Shown here: positions 55,504 through 64,000 of the stretch, piece by piece
How the letters are laid out: each line of letters starts with the position of its first letter
Numbering within the stretch: position 1 is the first letter of the stretch
Assembly: GCA_934183145.1 (NCBI GenBank)
Contig: CAKPSA010000001.1
Span: 1 to 64,000 of the forward strand
Source of the DNA: an uncultured Veillonella sp.
GTDB lineage: Bacteria > Bacillota > Negativicutes > Veillonellales > Veillonellaceae
DNA: 64,000 nt
Reading direction: 5' to 3'
The notes under the pieces: generated by a model
The model's input: the letters and a program-made list of their open reading frames with translations, nothing else
Told to the model about the DNA's origin: nothing
The model's database searches: none
Translations under genes and position numbers: made by a program

Positions 55504-56295
55504 CTAGGCATTTACAGAGAATGGCAATGTAGCTAGGCTATAAATTTCTACCTTACCTTTACGATTAACAGCCACATACATCTGCCCATTACGGTAATCC
55601 ATATCTTCTACTTCCATCCCCGACGTATAAGGGCTTATATTCTTTACTACTCCTTCATCATCGACGAAAACGAATGTCGTTAAGGTTGTAAAAATAGTAT
55701 TACCATTAGCAGCGTAGGCACCATTATTATTTAAATCGGTATGCTCTGCATCAATCTTATAAGTTTTTATTTTATTAAAACTAGAATCATAGTAGTTAAT
55801 AGTACGATGAGAATTTGTTAAAGGCACAATCGATACATATTCGTTGCGCTCTTTATCAAAGGCAAAATTGAATACCTTTTCATTCAATTTAATAGGTGAT
55901 TCAACAATCATACTATCTGCTTCAATAGGTGTAACAATATAACCATCTACAACAGCATTAGTCGTATAGTACCGATTATTATTCGGATTATAGGTCAACG
56001 TATTCATATGGCCCAATAAACGTTTGTGACTATACTCATACTTAGCAACTACTTGCAGAGTTGTGGGATTTATTTCATATATAATTTGTTTTGTATTATC
56101 TGAATTTATACAAGCAAGAACAAATACATCTTTTTTTGAGTTATAACAAAAGCCTTGGCACTGATTAACAGAACTATCTAAGGGGATTTCAGCTAATCGT
56201 GTTAATGGTAATGGCATTTGAACTGCAGTTACAGGTTGCGCTAGCTTTGGTATATCAAAGACATTAGCAATATAATCAATTACTCCTTGATCCAT
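55504..56295 (-). CDS. Uncharacterised beta-propeller-like protein
   Basis: 263 aa, no signal peptide. Four or five repeats of about 45 residues alternate a hydrophobic strand, a short turn with Asn/Asp, and a second strand: CYNSKKDVFVLACI, LTYNPNNNRYYTTNAV, FAFDKERNEYVSIVPL, YAANGNTIFTTLTT, MDYRNGQMYVAVN. This is the look of a small beta-propeller (NHL/YncE-like). The first 35 residues, rich in Pro and hydrophobics, could be a docking segment. GAGGTGATAGT precedes the ATG. It stands alone between acpS and tRNA-Leu. I do not recognise it. Confidence 0.7.
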   Translation of the reverse strand: MDQGVIDYIANVFDIPKLAQPVTAVQMPLPLTRLAEIPLDSSVNQCQGFCYNSKKDVFVLACINSDNTKQIIYEINPTTLQVVAKYEYSHKRLLGHMNTLTYNPNNNRYYTTNAVVDGYIVTPIEADSMIVESPIKLNEKVFNFAFDKERNEYVSIVPLTNSHRTINYYDSSFNKIKTYKIDAEHTDLNNNGAYAANGNTIFTTLTTFVFVDDEGVVKNISPYTSGMEVEDMDYRNGQMYVAVNRKGKVEIYSLATLPFSVNA

Positions 56296-56357
56296 ACTAT
56301 CACCTCAAGTGAACTAAATGTATATAACTGTATATTAATTCGTAATTATAAATATAT

Positions 56358-56393
56358 AAAAAATAGGCGGTAAGACAAAAGTCTTACCGCCTA
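56358..56393 (-). terminator. Terminator after tRNA-Leu
   Basis: Twelve-bp perfect stem AGGCGGTAAGAC / GTCTTACCGCCT, 4-nt loop, then TATTTTTT on the minus strand. Confidence 0.92.
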
Positions 56394-56397
56394 AAGT

Positions 56398-56481
56398 TGG
56401 TGCCGGAGGTGGGACTTGAACCCACACGGTGTTACCCGCTTGATTTTGAGTCAAGTGCGTCTGCCATTCCGCCACTCCGGC
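56398..56481 (-). tRNA. tRNA-Leu (anticodon CAA)
   Basis: 84 nt including the encoded CCA. The acceptor stem is GCCGGAG / CTCCGGC. The anticodon stem is CTTGA / TCAAG around the loop CTCAAAA, so the anticodon is CAA (reads UUG). The long variable arm (CGGGTAACACCG region) is the class II shape of leucine tRNAs, and the T-arm has GGGTTCAAGTCCC. Confidence 0.97.
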
Positions 56482-56498
56482 GTCTCGGAACATTTGTT

Positions 56499-56527
56499 AT
56501 TATACAGATATCCCAAAACAATGTCAA
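56499..56527 (-). promoter_or_regulatory. Promoter of tRNA-Leu
   Basis: Consensus TTGACA, 17-bp spacer, TATAAT, just after the surE stop and about 17 bp before the mature tRNA 5' end. Confidence 0.9.
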
Positions 56528-56535
56528 CACATTTT

Positions 56536-57297
56536 TTATATTTTTTCTAAAATATTTTTAACCGCTTCCATACCGATATCACATTGCTGCTTCCACGTAA
56601 GTGCTACCCCTGTTATAAAGCCCTTGCGAGCATACTCCACATCGGTAGGAACACTTTCAGCACTATAATCAAGCTCGCCTGCTAGCCAGTAATAGTCTTG
56701 TCCTCTTGAGTTAATACGAGCATCGATAATATTACTATAGGTTTGCAAACCTTGACTAACCATTTTAAAATGGTCCCAATCACAAGCCCCACGCAATGGG
56801 AAATTTACATTTAATAAGCCATCAAATTGACCTTTAACATAAATCTTTTCAATTAATTCATGAATAAAGGGATGCATTTCATCCCCTCGTTCAGAGGAAT
56901 ACCGTTCAACAGATAATGCTAAGCCCGGAATGCCGTAAAAACAACTTTCCATAGCCGCCGACACTGTACCAGAGTAAAGTACATCTGAACCCAAGTTAAA
57001 GCCATGATTAATACCTGAAATCACAAGATCAGGCATATCATCACTCAATAAATAACTAAGGCCAAACTTCATGCAATCAGAAGGAGTTCCCGTAAGAGCA
57101 TAAAGGCGAGGATTTTCATCCTCGCCATTGTACGCATCTAATTTTAAAGGAATCTCAGTCGTCAATGCATGGGATTTCGCACTTTGCTCATTTGCAGGTG
57201 CTACAACGGTAATTCGATAATATTGACTTAAGTACGATGCAAGATGGCGTAAACCATCTGCTAAAATACCATCGTCATTACACATTAAAATATGCAT
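56536..57297 (-). CDS. surE: 5'/3'-nucleotidase SurE
   Basis: Metal-dependent phosphatase of 253 aa acting on nucleoside monophosphates. The Asp pair is in ILMCNDDGILADG, with GTPSDCMKFGL, ISGINHGFNLGSDVLYSGTVSAAME and VNFP following. The ATG at 57297 has AGGAG upstream; a GTG two codons before overlaps that site. It is the last protein gene of the guaB operon. Confidence 0.95.
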   Translation of the reverse strand: MHILMCNDDGILADGLRHLASYLSQYYRITVVAPANEQSAKSHALTTEIPLKLDAYNGEDENPRLYALTGTPSDCMKFGLSYLLSDDMPDLVISGINHGFNLGSDVLYSGTVSAAMESCFYGIPGLALSVERYSSERGDEMHPFIHELIEKIYVKGQFDGLLNVNFPLRGACDWDHFKMVSQGLQTYSNIIDARINSRGQDYYWLAGELDYSAESVPTDVEYARKGFITGVALTWKQQCDIGMEAVKNILEKI

Positions 57298-57314
57298 AGT
57301 CACTCCTATAGATT

Positions 57315-58577
57315 CTATTTTTTATTCTTATTCATATTACCCATACGTGTTAATTTAACGTCATTTAGGCCAACGGCTCTTGTATGTACTGTATGAGACC
57401 ATACCTTATTATGACGGCGGAACCACCCCAATATATTTACAGGGATCCAAGAGTATACAAATAATGGATATAGTAAATAGTAGAACCAAATCTTTGGTGG
57501 TACCTTAATTTTCAACAACACGATTAATGGGAATAAATACTGGCCAACACCGATGATAGTCCATACAGACATAGGTAAAATTTGATACAAAATGTTTGTA
57601 TAGATCGGTGTGTATGCATTGATATAAGACAGTACCAAGTATACGGTGGTCAACAATAGGAAATATGGTTGACTCACTTGGAATATACCATCCAAAATCA
57701 TAATATTGCCAGTTTTAATGCCTGTAGCAAACAACTTTGGAATATATCGGCCTGCACAGTCAAATTGACCTTGCGCCCAACGTAACCGTTGCTTACAAGA
57801 CGCCATCATGGTCGTAACCTTTTCATCATAAACGATGGCATCATGTGCCCAACATGTGCGAATACCATGAGTTAATAATTTCATGGAGAATTCCATATCT
57901 TCAGTTAAGCTATTACAATCCCAACCATATTCACGGATGATAGATGTACGTATACACATACCAGTACCGCCTAAGGCTGTAGATAAACCAATACGGTATT
58001 TTGCCAAATGCCACATGTGGTTAACCATCCAAAAGGCGATAGAGAATGTACCTGCTACCCATGAATCTGTAGGATTTTTAGAGTTTAAGTAACCTTGAAT
58101 AACAGATTCACCTTTTTCAAGATGATCATTCATTTCTAACATGAATTGTGGATGTACTAAATTATCGGCGTCAAAGATAAGAAATGCATCATATTTACGA
58201 TCCATTTGTTCAACGCGATCAAACATCCACCCCATTGCATAGCCTTTACCTACTTCTTCTTTATTGAATCGTTCATGCACATTAGCACCGGCAGCTCCTG
58301 CTACCTCAGCAGTCTTATCTGTACAGTTATCAGCTACAACAAAGATATCGTACAGCTCATCTGGATAATCTAGACTTCGTAAATTCTTTACTAATTCACC
58401 GACTACAGCTTCCTCATTATGAGCACACACAACAATAGCAAAGGAATTTTTTGGGGTATAGTTTTTATGTACTCTAGACCGCCACATACCGATTACGGCG
58501 AGCACAAAATAATAAACCGTATAAATTACGATTATTACCTGCATAGGGATCAAAATCAGATCCAGTAGGTAATTCAT
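57315..58577 (-). CDS. Membrane glycosyltransferase, GT2 family
   Basis: 420 aa. An N-terminal helix (about 5-30) is followed by the GT2 catalytic domain, with AIVVCAHNEEAVVGELV, the DXD-like FDADNLVHPQF, the acceptor-site NSLTEDMEFSMKLL, and the processive-type QRLRWAQGQF motif. Four helices follow (about 285-400). It is related to BcsA/NodC-type polymer synthases, so an exported polysaccharide or a glycolipid is possible. It lies between pssA and surE, in an envelope gene group. GGAGG precedes the ATG at 58577. Confidence 0.9.
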   Translation of the reverse strand: MNYLLDLILIPMQVIIVIYTVYYFVLAVIGMWRSRVHKNYTPKNSFAIVVCAHNEEAVVGELVKNLRSLDYPDELYDIFVVADNCTDKTAEVAGAAGANVHERFNKEEVGKGYAMGWMFDRVEQMDRKYDAFLIFDADNLVHPQFMLEMNDHLEKGESVIQGYLNSKNPTDSWVAGTFSIAFWMVNHMWHLAKYRIGLSTALGGTGMCIRTSIIREYGWDCNSLTEDMEFSMKLLTHGIRTCWAHDAIVYDEKVTTMMASCKQRLRWAQGQFDCAGRYIPKLFATGIKTGNIMILDGIFQVSQPYFLLLTTVYLVLSYINAYTPIYTNILYQILPMSVWTIIGVGQYLFPLIVLLKIKVPPKIWFYYLLYPLFVYSWIPVNILGWFRRHNKVWSHTVHTRAVGLNDVKLTRMGNMNKNKK

Positions 58578-58596
58578 ACTATTATCCTCCACACAC

Positions 58597-59268
58597 TTAT
58601 TTACGCACTATATTTAACGCCCCATTAGCAAGGCCAAACACTACATAGCCAGCAAAAATCATTACTGCCCATGTATGCCAATCATAAACGAGACAAGCTA
58701 CAACAAAAATAGCAGTAATAACAATAGAAAGTTTATTAATATAGATGGCAGATTTACCTTTAAAGTCAGGATATTTTACTTCACTAACCATTAAGAAACC
58801 TACACCAATCATACAAACAACCAATACAAATTGAGGTACCTCTACGCCACACAATACGTAGGTAGCCGCCAAACAACCTGCAGCTGGGATTGGCAAACCT
58901 TCAAAGTAACCATGAACTTCTTCAGTTTTAATATTAAAACGAGCAAGACGGAATGCGCCTAATACAGCAAATGCTAGTAATGGAACATAAGCAATCCAAC
59001 CTAAGCCATAAAGCTCTTTCATATATAACATATAAGCTGGAGCCACACCAAAGCCTACAACATCAGATAAAGAGTCTAGTTCACGCCCCATAGGACCTGC
59101 TACGCCTAATGCTCTTGCTACACGGCCATCCAAACCATCAGCAACTAAAGATAATAGTACACAAATGGCTGCATAGAAAGTGTTCCCTGTGGCAGAGAAT
59201 GTGATTCCTAGGACACCAAAGGCTAAATTAGCACTAGTAAACAAATTTGGAATAATAGATTTATTCAT
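58597..59268 (-). CDS. pssA: CDP-diacylglycerol-serine O-phosphatidyltransferase
   Basis: Membrane enzyme of 223 aa making phosphatidylserine. The CDP-alcohol phosphotransferase motif is present as DGLDGRVARALGVAGPMG then RELDSLSD, followed by five or six helices. GGGAGG precedes the ATG at 59268, which overlaps psd by 8 bases. Together with psd it makes phosphatidylethanolamine. Confidence 0.95.
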   Translation of the reverse strand: MNKSIIPNLFTSANLAFGVLGITFSATGNTFYAAICVLLSLVADGLDGRVARALGVAGPMGRELDSLSDVVGFGVAPAYMLYMKELYGLGWIAYVPLLAFAVLGAFRLARFNIKTEEVHGYFEGLPIPAAGCLAATYVLCGVEVPQFVLVVCMIGVGFLMVSEVKYPDFKGKSAIYINKLSIVITAIFVVACLVYDWHTWAVMIFAGYVVFGLANGALNIVRK

Positions 59269-59902
59269 GACGCAACCTCCCGATAACAGTGTCTCCACCT
59301 GTAATATGTTGACCTTTTTCCACGAACAACTCTACATCCTTATCCATGTAGATTTCAGTACAAGAACCAAATTTAATCATCCCGTACAATTGACCGCGTT
59401 CAAGCACACTATCGAGATCGGTCCAAGATACGATACGACGCGCTAAAAGGCCTGCAATTTGTGTAACCAACACGGAAGTGCGATCATTTTCAATACAAAT
59501 AGTATGACGTTCATTTTCAAAGCCTACATCATCTTTAAAAGCAGGCAAGAAACTGCCCATTGTGTAGTGACGATATGTAATTTTACCATCGATAGGCGCA
59601 CGATTAGCATGTACGTCAAAAACAGATAAGAAAATAGTTACTTTTTTACATTCTTTATGTAAGTAAATATCTTCATATACATCAGAAATATCCATAATTT
59701 TACCATCCGCTGGAGATAAAATTAAATCTGGATCTTGAGGGATTACACGTTTAGGATTTCTAAAGAAATTGACGAAAAATAATGCCAGAATAAATGAAAT
59801 AATCGCAATTATATAATGTCCTAAAAATCCTAACACCACAGTGATAATGAGCATAGCCCCTATCAGTGGAAACCCTTCCTTAATTATTGGTCCTGTAGGC
59901 AC
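59261..59902 (-). CDS. psd: Phosphatidylserine decarboxylase (short form)
   Basis: Pyruvoyl-dependent enzyme of 213 aa. Two N-terminal hydrophobic segments (about 12-45) anchor it to the membrane. The internal cleavage site is Gly-Ser in MIKFGSCTEIYMD (Ser about 178), where the pyruvoyl group forms. Other motifs are LSPADGKIMDI and VFDVHANRAPIDG. It makes phosphatidylethanolamine from the PssA product. It follows tagA by 14 bases. Confidence 0.94.
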   Translation of the reverse strand: MPTGPIIKEGFPLIGAMLIITVVLGFLGHYIIAIISFILALFFVNFFRNPKRVIPQDPDLILSPADGKIMDISDVYEDIYLHKECKKVTIFLSVFDVHANRAPIDGKITYRHYTMGSFLPAFKDDVGFENERHTICIENDRTSVLVTQIAGLLARRIVSWTDLDSVLERGQLYGMIKFGSCTEIYMDKDVELFVEKGQHITGGDTVIGRLRHE

Positions 59903-59916
59903 GATTCAACACTCCT

Positions 59917-60639
59917 CTATTTATTTTTAATAATAGTCCACATAAACTTTGGAATGGCCAACATCCGACCAATCCGTTGAGGTTCTAAATATAATCGATA
60001 CAACCATTCGAGACGATTGCGCTGCATCCATTCCGGAGCCCGAGGAATATTACCTGCCAAGACATCAAAGGAACCACCTATTCCGATAGCAACAACGCCA
60101 TCTAGGTGACTCAATTTTTCTGAAATCCATTGTTCTTGCTTTGGTACGCCTAAGGCAACAAACACTAATTTTGCCTTAGACTCCCCAATAGCTTTAACGA
60201 TTTCTTGTTCCTCTACGCTATCGAAGAATCCATCATGAATCCCTGCTATATTTAACGGTCCAACTTGGGCAGATAAATTATCAATTGCTCGTTGAGCAAC
60301 ACCAGGTGCCGCCCCTAAGCAGTATACAGGAATTTGTTGGTCAGCCGCAACTTTAAACAATCGTTTAGTTACGTCTACACCTGTTACACGTTCAGGCACA
60401 TGTTCACCTTGACGCTCTGCAGCCCACAAAATGCCAGCCCCATCGGGAACGACGAGACTAGCATTATTCAATATGGTGTGCAATGTAGGATTTTCATTTG
60501 CCAACATAACCATTTCTGCATTAGCCGTGGCTACTAAATGTAGCCCCGGCTCTTCAGTTAATTGCAAAATACGTTGGACTGCCTCATCCATTGTTACACA
60601 ATCGATAGGCACAGATAAAACAGAAATACGTTTATTCAA
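59917..60639 (-). CDS. WecG/TagA/CpsF-family glycosyltransferase
   Basis: GT26 enzyme of 240 aa. Family motifs are ATANAEMVMLANENP, VVPDGAGILWAAERQG, VTGVDVTKRLF, VALGVPKQEQWI and GIGGSFDVLAGNIPRAPEWMQRNRLEWLYRL. These enzymes add ManNAc or ManNAcA to undecaprenyl-linked sugars for teichoic acid linkage units or surface polysaccharide. In a diderm, which polymer it serves is unclear. It follows guaB by 15 bases. Confidence 0.92.
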   Translation of the reverse strand: MNKRISVLSVPIDCVTMDEAVQRILQLTEEPGLHLVATANAEMVMLANENPTLHTILNNASLVVPDGAGILWAAERQGEHVPERVTGVDVTKRLFKVAADQQIPVYCLGAAPGVAQRAIDNLSAQVGPLNIAGIHDGFFDSVEEQEIVKAIGESKAKLVFVALGVPKQEQWISEKLSHLDGVVAIGIGGSFDVLAGNIPRAPEWMQRNRLEWLYRLYLEPQRIGRMLAIPKFMWTIIKNK

Positions 60640-60654
60640 TGTAATACTCCATTA

Positions 60655-62184
<1,530 letters not shown>

Positions 62185-62185
62185 C

Positions 62186-62371
62186 TTAGCGTTCAGACCG
62201 CAAAATGCCGCCTTCCATATAATCATCTTTTTTCATATCTACGAAGATAACTTTTACTGCATCAGCAGGTACATTAACGATATCAACCGCAGCTTTAGTG
62301 ATAGCTTCACCTAATTGTTTTTTTTGTTCTTTTGTGCGCCCTTCAACGAGCTCTACATGAATAAGTGGCAT
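62186..62371 (-). CDS. 4-oxalocrotonate tautomerase family protein
   Basis: Small enzyme of 61 aa. After Met removal the catalytic Pro1 is exposed in MPLIHVELVEGRTKEQKKQLG. Arg residues near 11 and 39 would bind substrate in the family; only the first is clear here. The predicted start at 62371 has GGAGGTCAAT upstream and lies after the promoter start point, so the longer open frame is excluded. The substrate is unknown. Confidence 0.9.
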   Translation of the reverse strand: MPLIHVELVEGRTKEQKKQLGEAITKAAVDIVNVPADAVKVIFVDMKKDDYMEGGILRSER

Positions 62372-62415
62372 ATTGACCTCCATAGATGAAAAATGAAATA
62401 AATTTGTTTGTTCTA

Positions 62416-62444
62416 TTATACGGTATGAGGAACGGATACACAAG
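62416..62444 (-). promoter_or_regulatory. Promoter of the tautomerase gene
   Basis: TTGTGT, 17-bp spacer, TATAAT, in the 132-bp gap after recG. Confidence 0.78.
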
Positions 62445-62503
62445 GGAAAAACCCAGATAAAATCTAATATTATCGCTACTTATGTACTTATTATTCCTAC
62501 CTC

Positions 62504-64000
62504 TTAATTATACAATATTCTAAGAAATTTTTCACCAAATCTTTTTTCTAATTCTTCTTTCATTACAGATTCAAGTTTTTTCATTCCATATTTATTTGCA
62601 AAATCTAATACATCCTTGCGAGCCTGTACCAATATTTCAATATCTTTAATTATATTGGCAACCCGTAAATCAGGTAATCCCGATTGAGCTAAGCCAAATA
62701 ATTGACCAGACCCACGCAATAATAAGTCTTGTTCGGCAAGTTCAAAACCATCCTGTGTCTGCTCCATCAATTTCAAACGCTCTTGGCTCACATCATTTTT
62801 TGAATCACTTACAAGAATACAATAGGATTGATGAGATCCACGACCTACACGGCCACGCAACTGATGCAATTGCGATAGACCAAATCGTTCGGCCCCTTCT
62901 ATACACATAATGGTCGCATTAGGCACATTAACGCCGACTTCAATAACGGTTGTAGAAACAAGTAATGAAATCTCCCCCTTATGGAAGGCATTCATCACTT
63001 CATCCTTTTCACTTGGTTTCATACGACCATGTACAAGGCCAACTTCATAGACCTTATAAAAGAACTCTTTCAACTCCAGATATAATTCCTCAGCCGCTTG
63101 TAAATCTAATTTTTCAGATTCCTCAACAAGCGGGCATACCACATAAACCTGACGACCTTCTGCCATCTCTTTGCCAAAGAAGTTTCTTAATCGTTCCTTA
63201 TAGGAGCTATCTACAGCGTATGTTTTGACAGGTTTACGACCTGGTGGCATTTCTTTAATTAAAGAAACCGCTAAATCGCCATACACAGATAATGTCATGG
63301 TTCGAGGGATTGGTGTAGCCGTCATAATGAGCACATGTGGGTATGTACCCTTTTGTTGTAATCGTGCCCGTTGCTCCACACCAAAGCGATGTTGTTCGTC
63401 GATAATGACGAGGCCTAAATTATGGAAGTTAACACCTTCTTGAATAAGAGCATGGGTACCGATGATCATATTAATCGATCCGTCAGCTAAACCTTCATAG
63501 ATGCGCTCTTTTTCCTTTTTGGTAGTAGAACCTGTTAATAATTCTATGGTAATACCTAAGTTACCGCACACCTCTGTTATACCTTCGTAGTGCTGGGCAG
63601 CTAAGATTTCTGTAGGGGCCATTAATGCTCCTTGGTACCCATTTTCGATGGCCTTCAACAAACTCAATGTAGCCACAACAGTTTTGCCAGAACCTACGTC
63701 ACCTTGCAATAATCGTTGCATAGGACGTTCATCTTCCATATCGATGCGAATATCCTCCAATGCACGCTGTTGATCGCCTGTTAAAGAGAATGGTAAATTC
63801 TCTATACACTGAGCCATTAAATCTCCATTGGGCCCCATCTTAGGTCCTTTATGACACTGCTCCTTATTCCGCAACAAAGCCAACCCAGATTGCATGACAA
63901 ACAACTCTTCATAGGCTAATTGATGACGCGCATCTTCATATCGCTCTGAAGAATCAGGAAAATGCATCATTTTAAATGCATCATAGCGACTCATATATTG
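62504..64000 (-). CDS. recG: ATP-dependent DNA helicase RecG (partial)
   Basis: C-terminal 498 residues of RecG; the N-terminal wedge lies beyond the right edge. The family is about 680 long. Visible motifs: Walker A LLQGDVGSGKTVVA, Walker B IIDEQHRFGVEQR, TATPIPRTM, and motifs V/VI in LVSTTVIEVGVNVPNA and QLRGRVGRGSHQSYC. RecG remodels stalled replication forks. The end KRFGEKFLRILYN is natural. Confidence 0.96.
   Translation of the reverse strand, partial: QYMSRYDAFKMMHFPDSSERYEDARHQLAYEELFVMQSGLALLRNKEQCHKGPKMGPNGDLMAQCIENLPFSLTGDQQRALEDIRIDMEDERPMQRLLQGDVGSGKTVVATLSLLKAIENGYQGALMAPTEILAAQHYEGITEVCGNLGITIELLTGSTTKKEKERIYEGLADGSINMIIGTHALIQEGVNFHNLGLVIIDEQHRFGVEQRARLQQKGTYPHVLIMTATPIPRTMTLSVYGDLAVSLIKEMPPGRKPVKTYAVDSSYKERLRNFFGKEMAEGRQVYVVCPLVEESEKLDLQAAEELYLELKEFFYKVYEVGLVHGRMKPSEKDEVMNAFHKGEISLLVSTTVIEVGVNVPNATIMCIEGAERFGLSQLHQLRGRVGRGSHQSYCILVSDSKNDVSQERLKLMEQTQDGFELAEQDLLLRGSGQLFGLAQSGLPDLRVANIIKDIEILVQARKDVLDFANKYGMKKLESVMKEELEKRFGEKFLRILYN

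Noticed and set aside
56296-56500. A tRNA-Leu attachment site with an integrated element
   Set aside because: I saw no repeat of the tRNA 3' end within the visible flanks, and no integrase. The orphan gene is only noted as a possible transfer.

Overview
The window reads as a chromosomal segment of a low-GC diderm Firmicute of the Negativicutes, most probably Veillonella or a close relative. This assignment is inferred from gene content, since no search could be run. Firmicute-type stress and core genes (ctsR-mcsA-mcsB-clpC, a CIRCE-controlled groESL, a T-box cysS leader, sufCBDSU, Mini-III, Rae1, a SigH-type sigma factor) sit beside outer-membrane-type functions (an RND pump with a lipoprotein adaptor, phosphatidylserine synthase and decarboxylase). 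Nearly every gene is on the minus strand; the one clear plus-strand gene is an S-adenosylmethionine decarboxylase-like gene at 33.5 kb. Many promoters are clean -35/-10 pairs with 17-bp spacers. I see no prophage, insertion sequence, CRISPR array or rRNA.

Layout from left to right (transcription mostly runs right to left). 1-5.9 kb: pcrA-ligA-gatC-gatA; gatA is cut by the left edge. 6-11.5 kb: manganese pyrophosphatase ppaC, then an RND adaptor and pump with its own promoter. 11.7-12.1 kb: tmRNA (ssrA). 12.1-14.6 kb: a short biotin operon (membrane protein, bioW, bioF) behind a BirA-like operator. 14.7-22.1 kb: T-box-cysS-mrnC-rlmB-rae1, then sigH-secG, rnr and smpB. 22.2-28.4 kb: BASS transporter, gltX, ispDF, PIN/TRAM protein, radA. 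28.6-33.3 kb: ctsR-mcsA-mcsB-clpC. 33.4-34.0 kb: divergent SpeD-like gene. 34.1-39.7 kb: sufCBDSU plus a HAD phosphatase, behind a leader carrying a terminator-like hairpin. 40-44 kb: a lysA-type decarboxylase, doxX, groESL. 44.2-50.5 kb: a small exported protein, then thiL-tsaE-tsaB-rimI-tsaD followed by a histidine kinase and an ANTAR response regulator. 50.6-55.4 kb: GerMN lipoprotein, an amidase with a structured leader, then acpS-nnrDE and a metallo-beta-lactamase-fold lipoprotein. 55.5-56.5 kb: an orphan propeller-like protein and tRNA-Leu(CAA). 56.5-62.1 kb: guaB-tagA-psd-pssA-glycosyltransferase-surE. 62.2-64 kb: a tautomerase and the C-terminal part of recG.

Several groups work together. 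SmpB, RNase R and tmRNA lie within about 6 kb and make up the trans-translation and RNA-decay machinery, next to other RNA enzymes (Mini-III, RlmB, Rae1). CtsR/McsA/McsB/ClpC and GroESL form the heat-stress set, with GTCAAA repeats in the ctsR promoter and CIRCE at groES. TsaB, TsaD and TsaE make tRNA t6A. PssA and Psd make phosphatidylethanolamine.

The observations I rate highest are the SpeD-like protein that has lost its pyruvoyl-forming serine, the BirA-like operator linking an unassigned membrane protein to pimelate activation, the hairpins in the suf and amidase leaders, and two lineage-type orphan proteins (44.2 kb and 55.5 kb).
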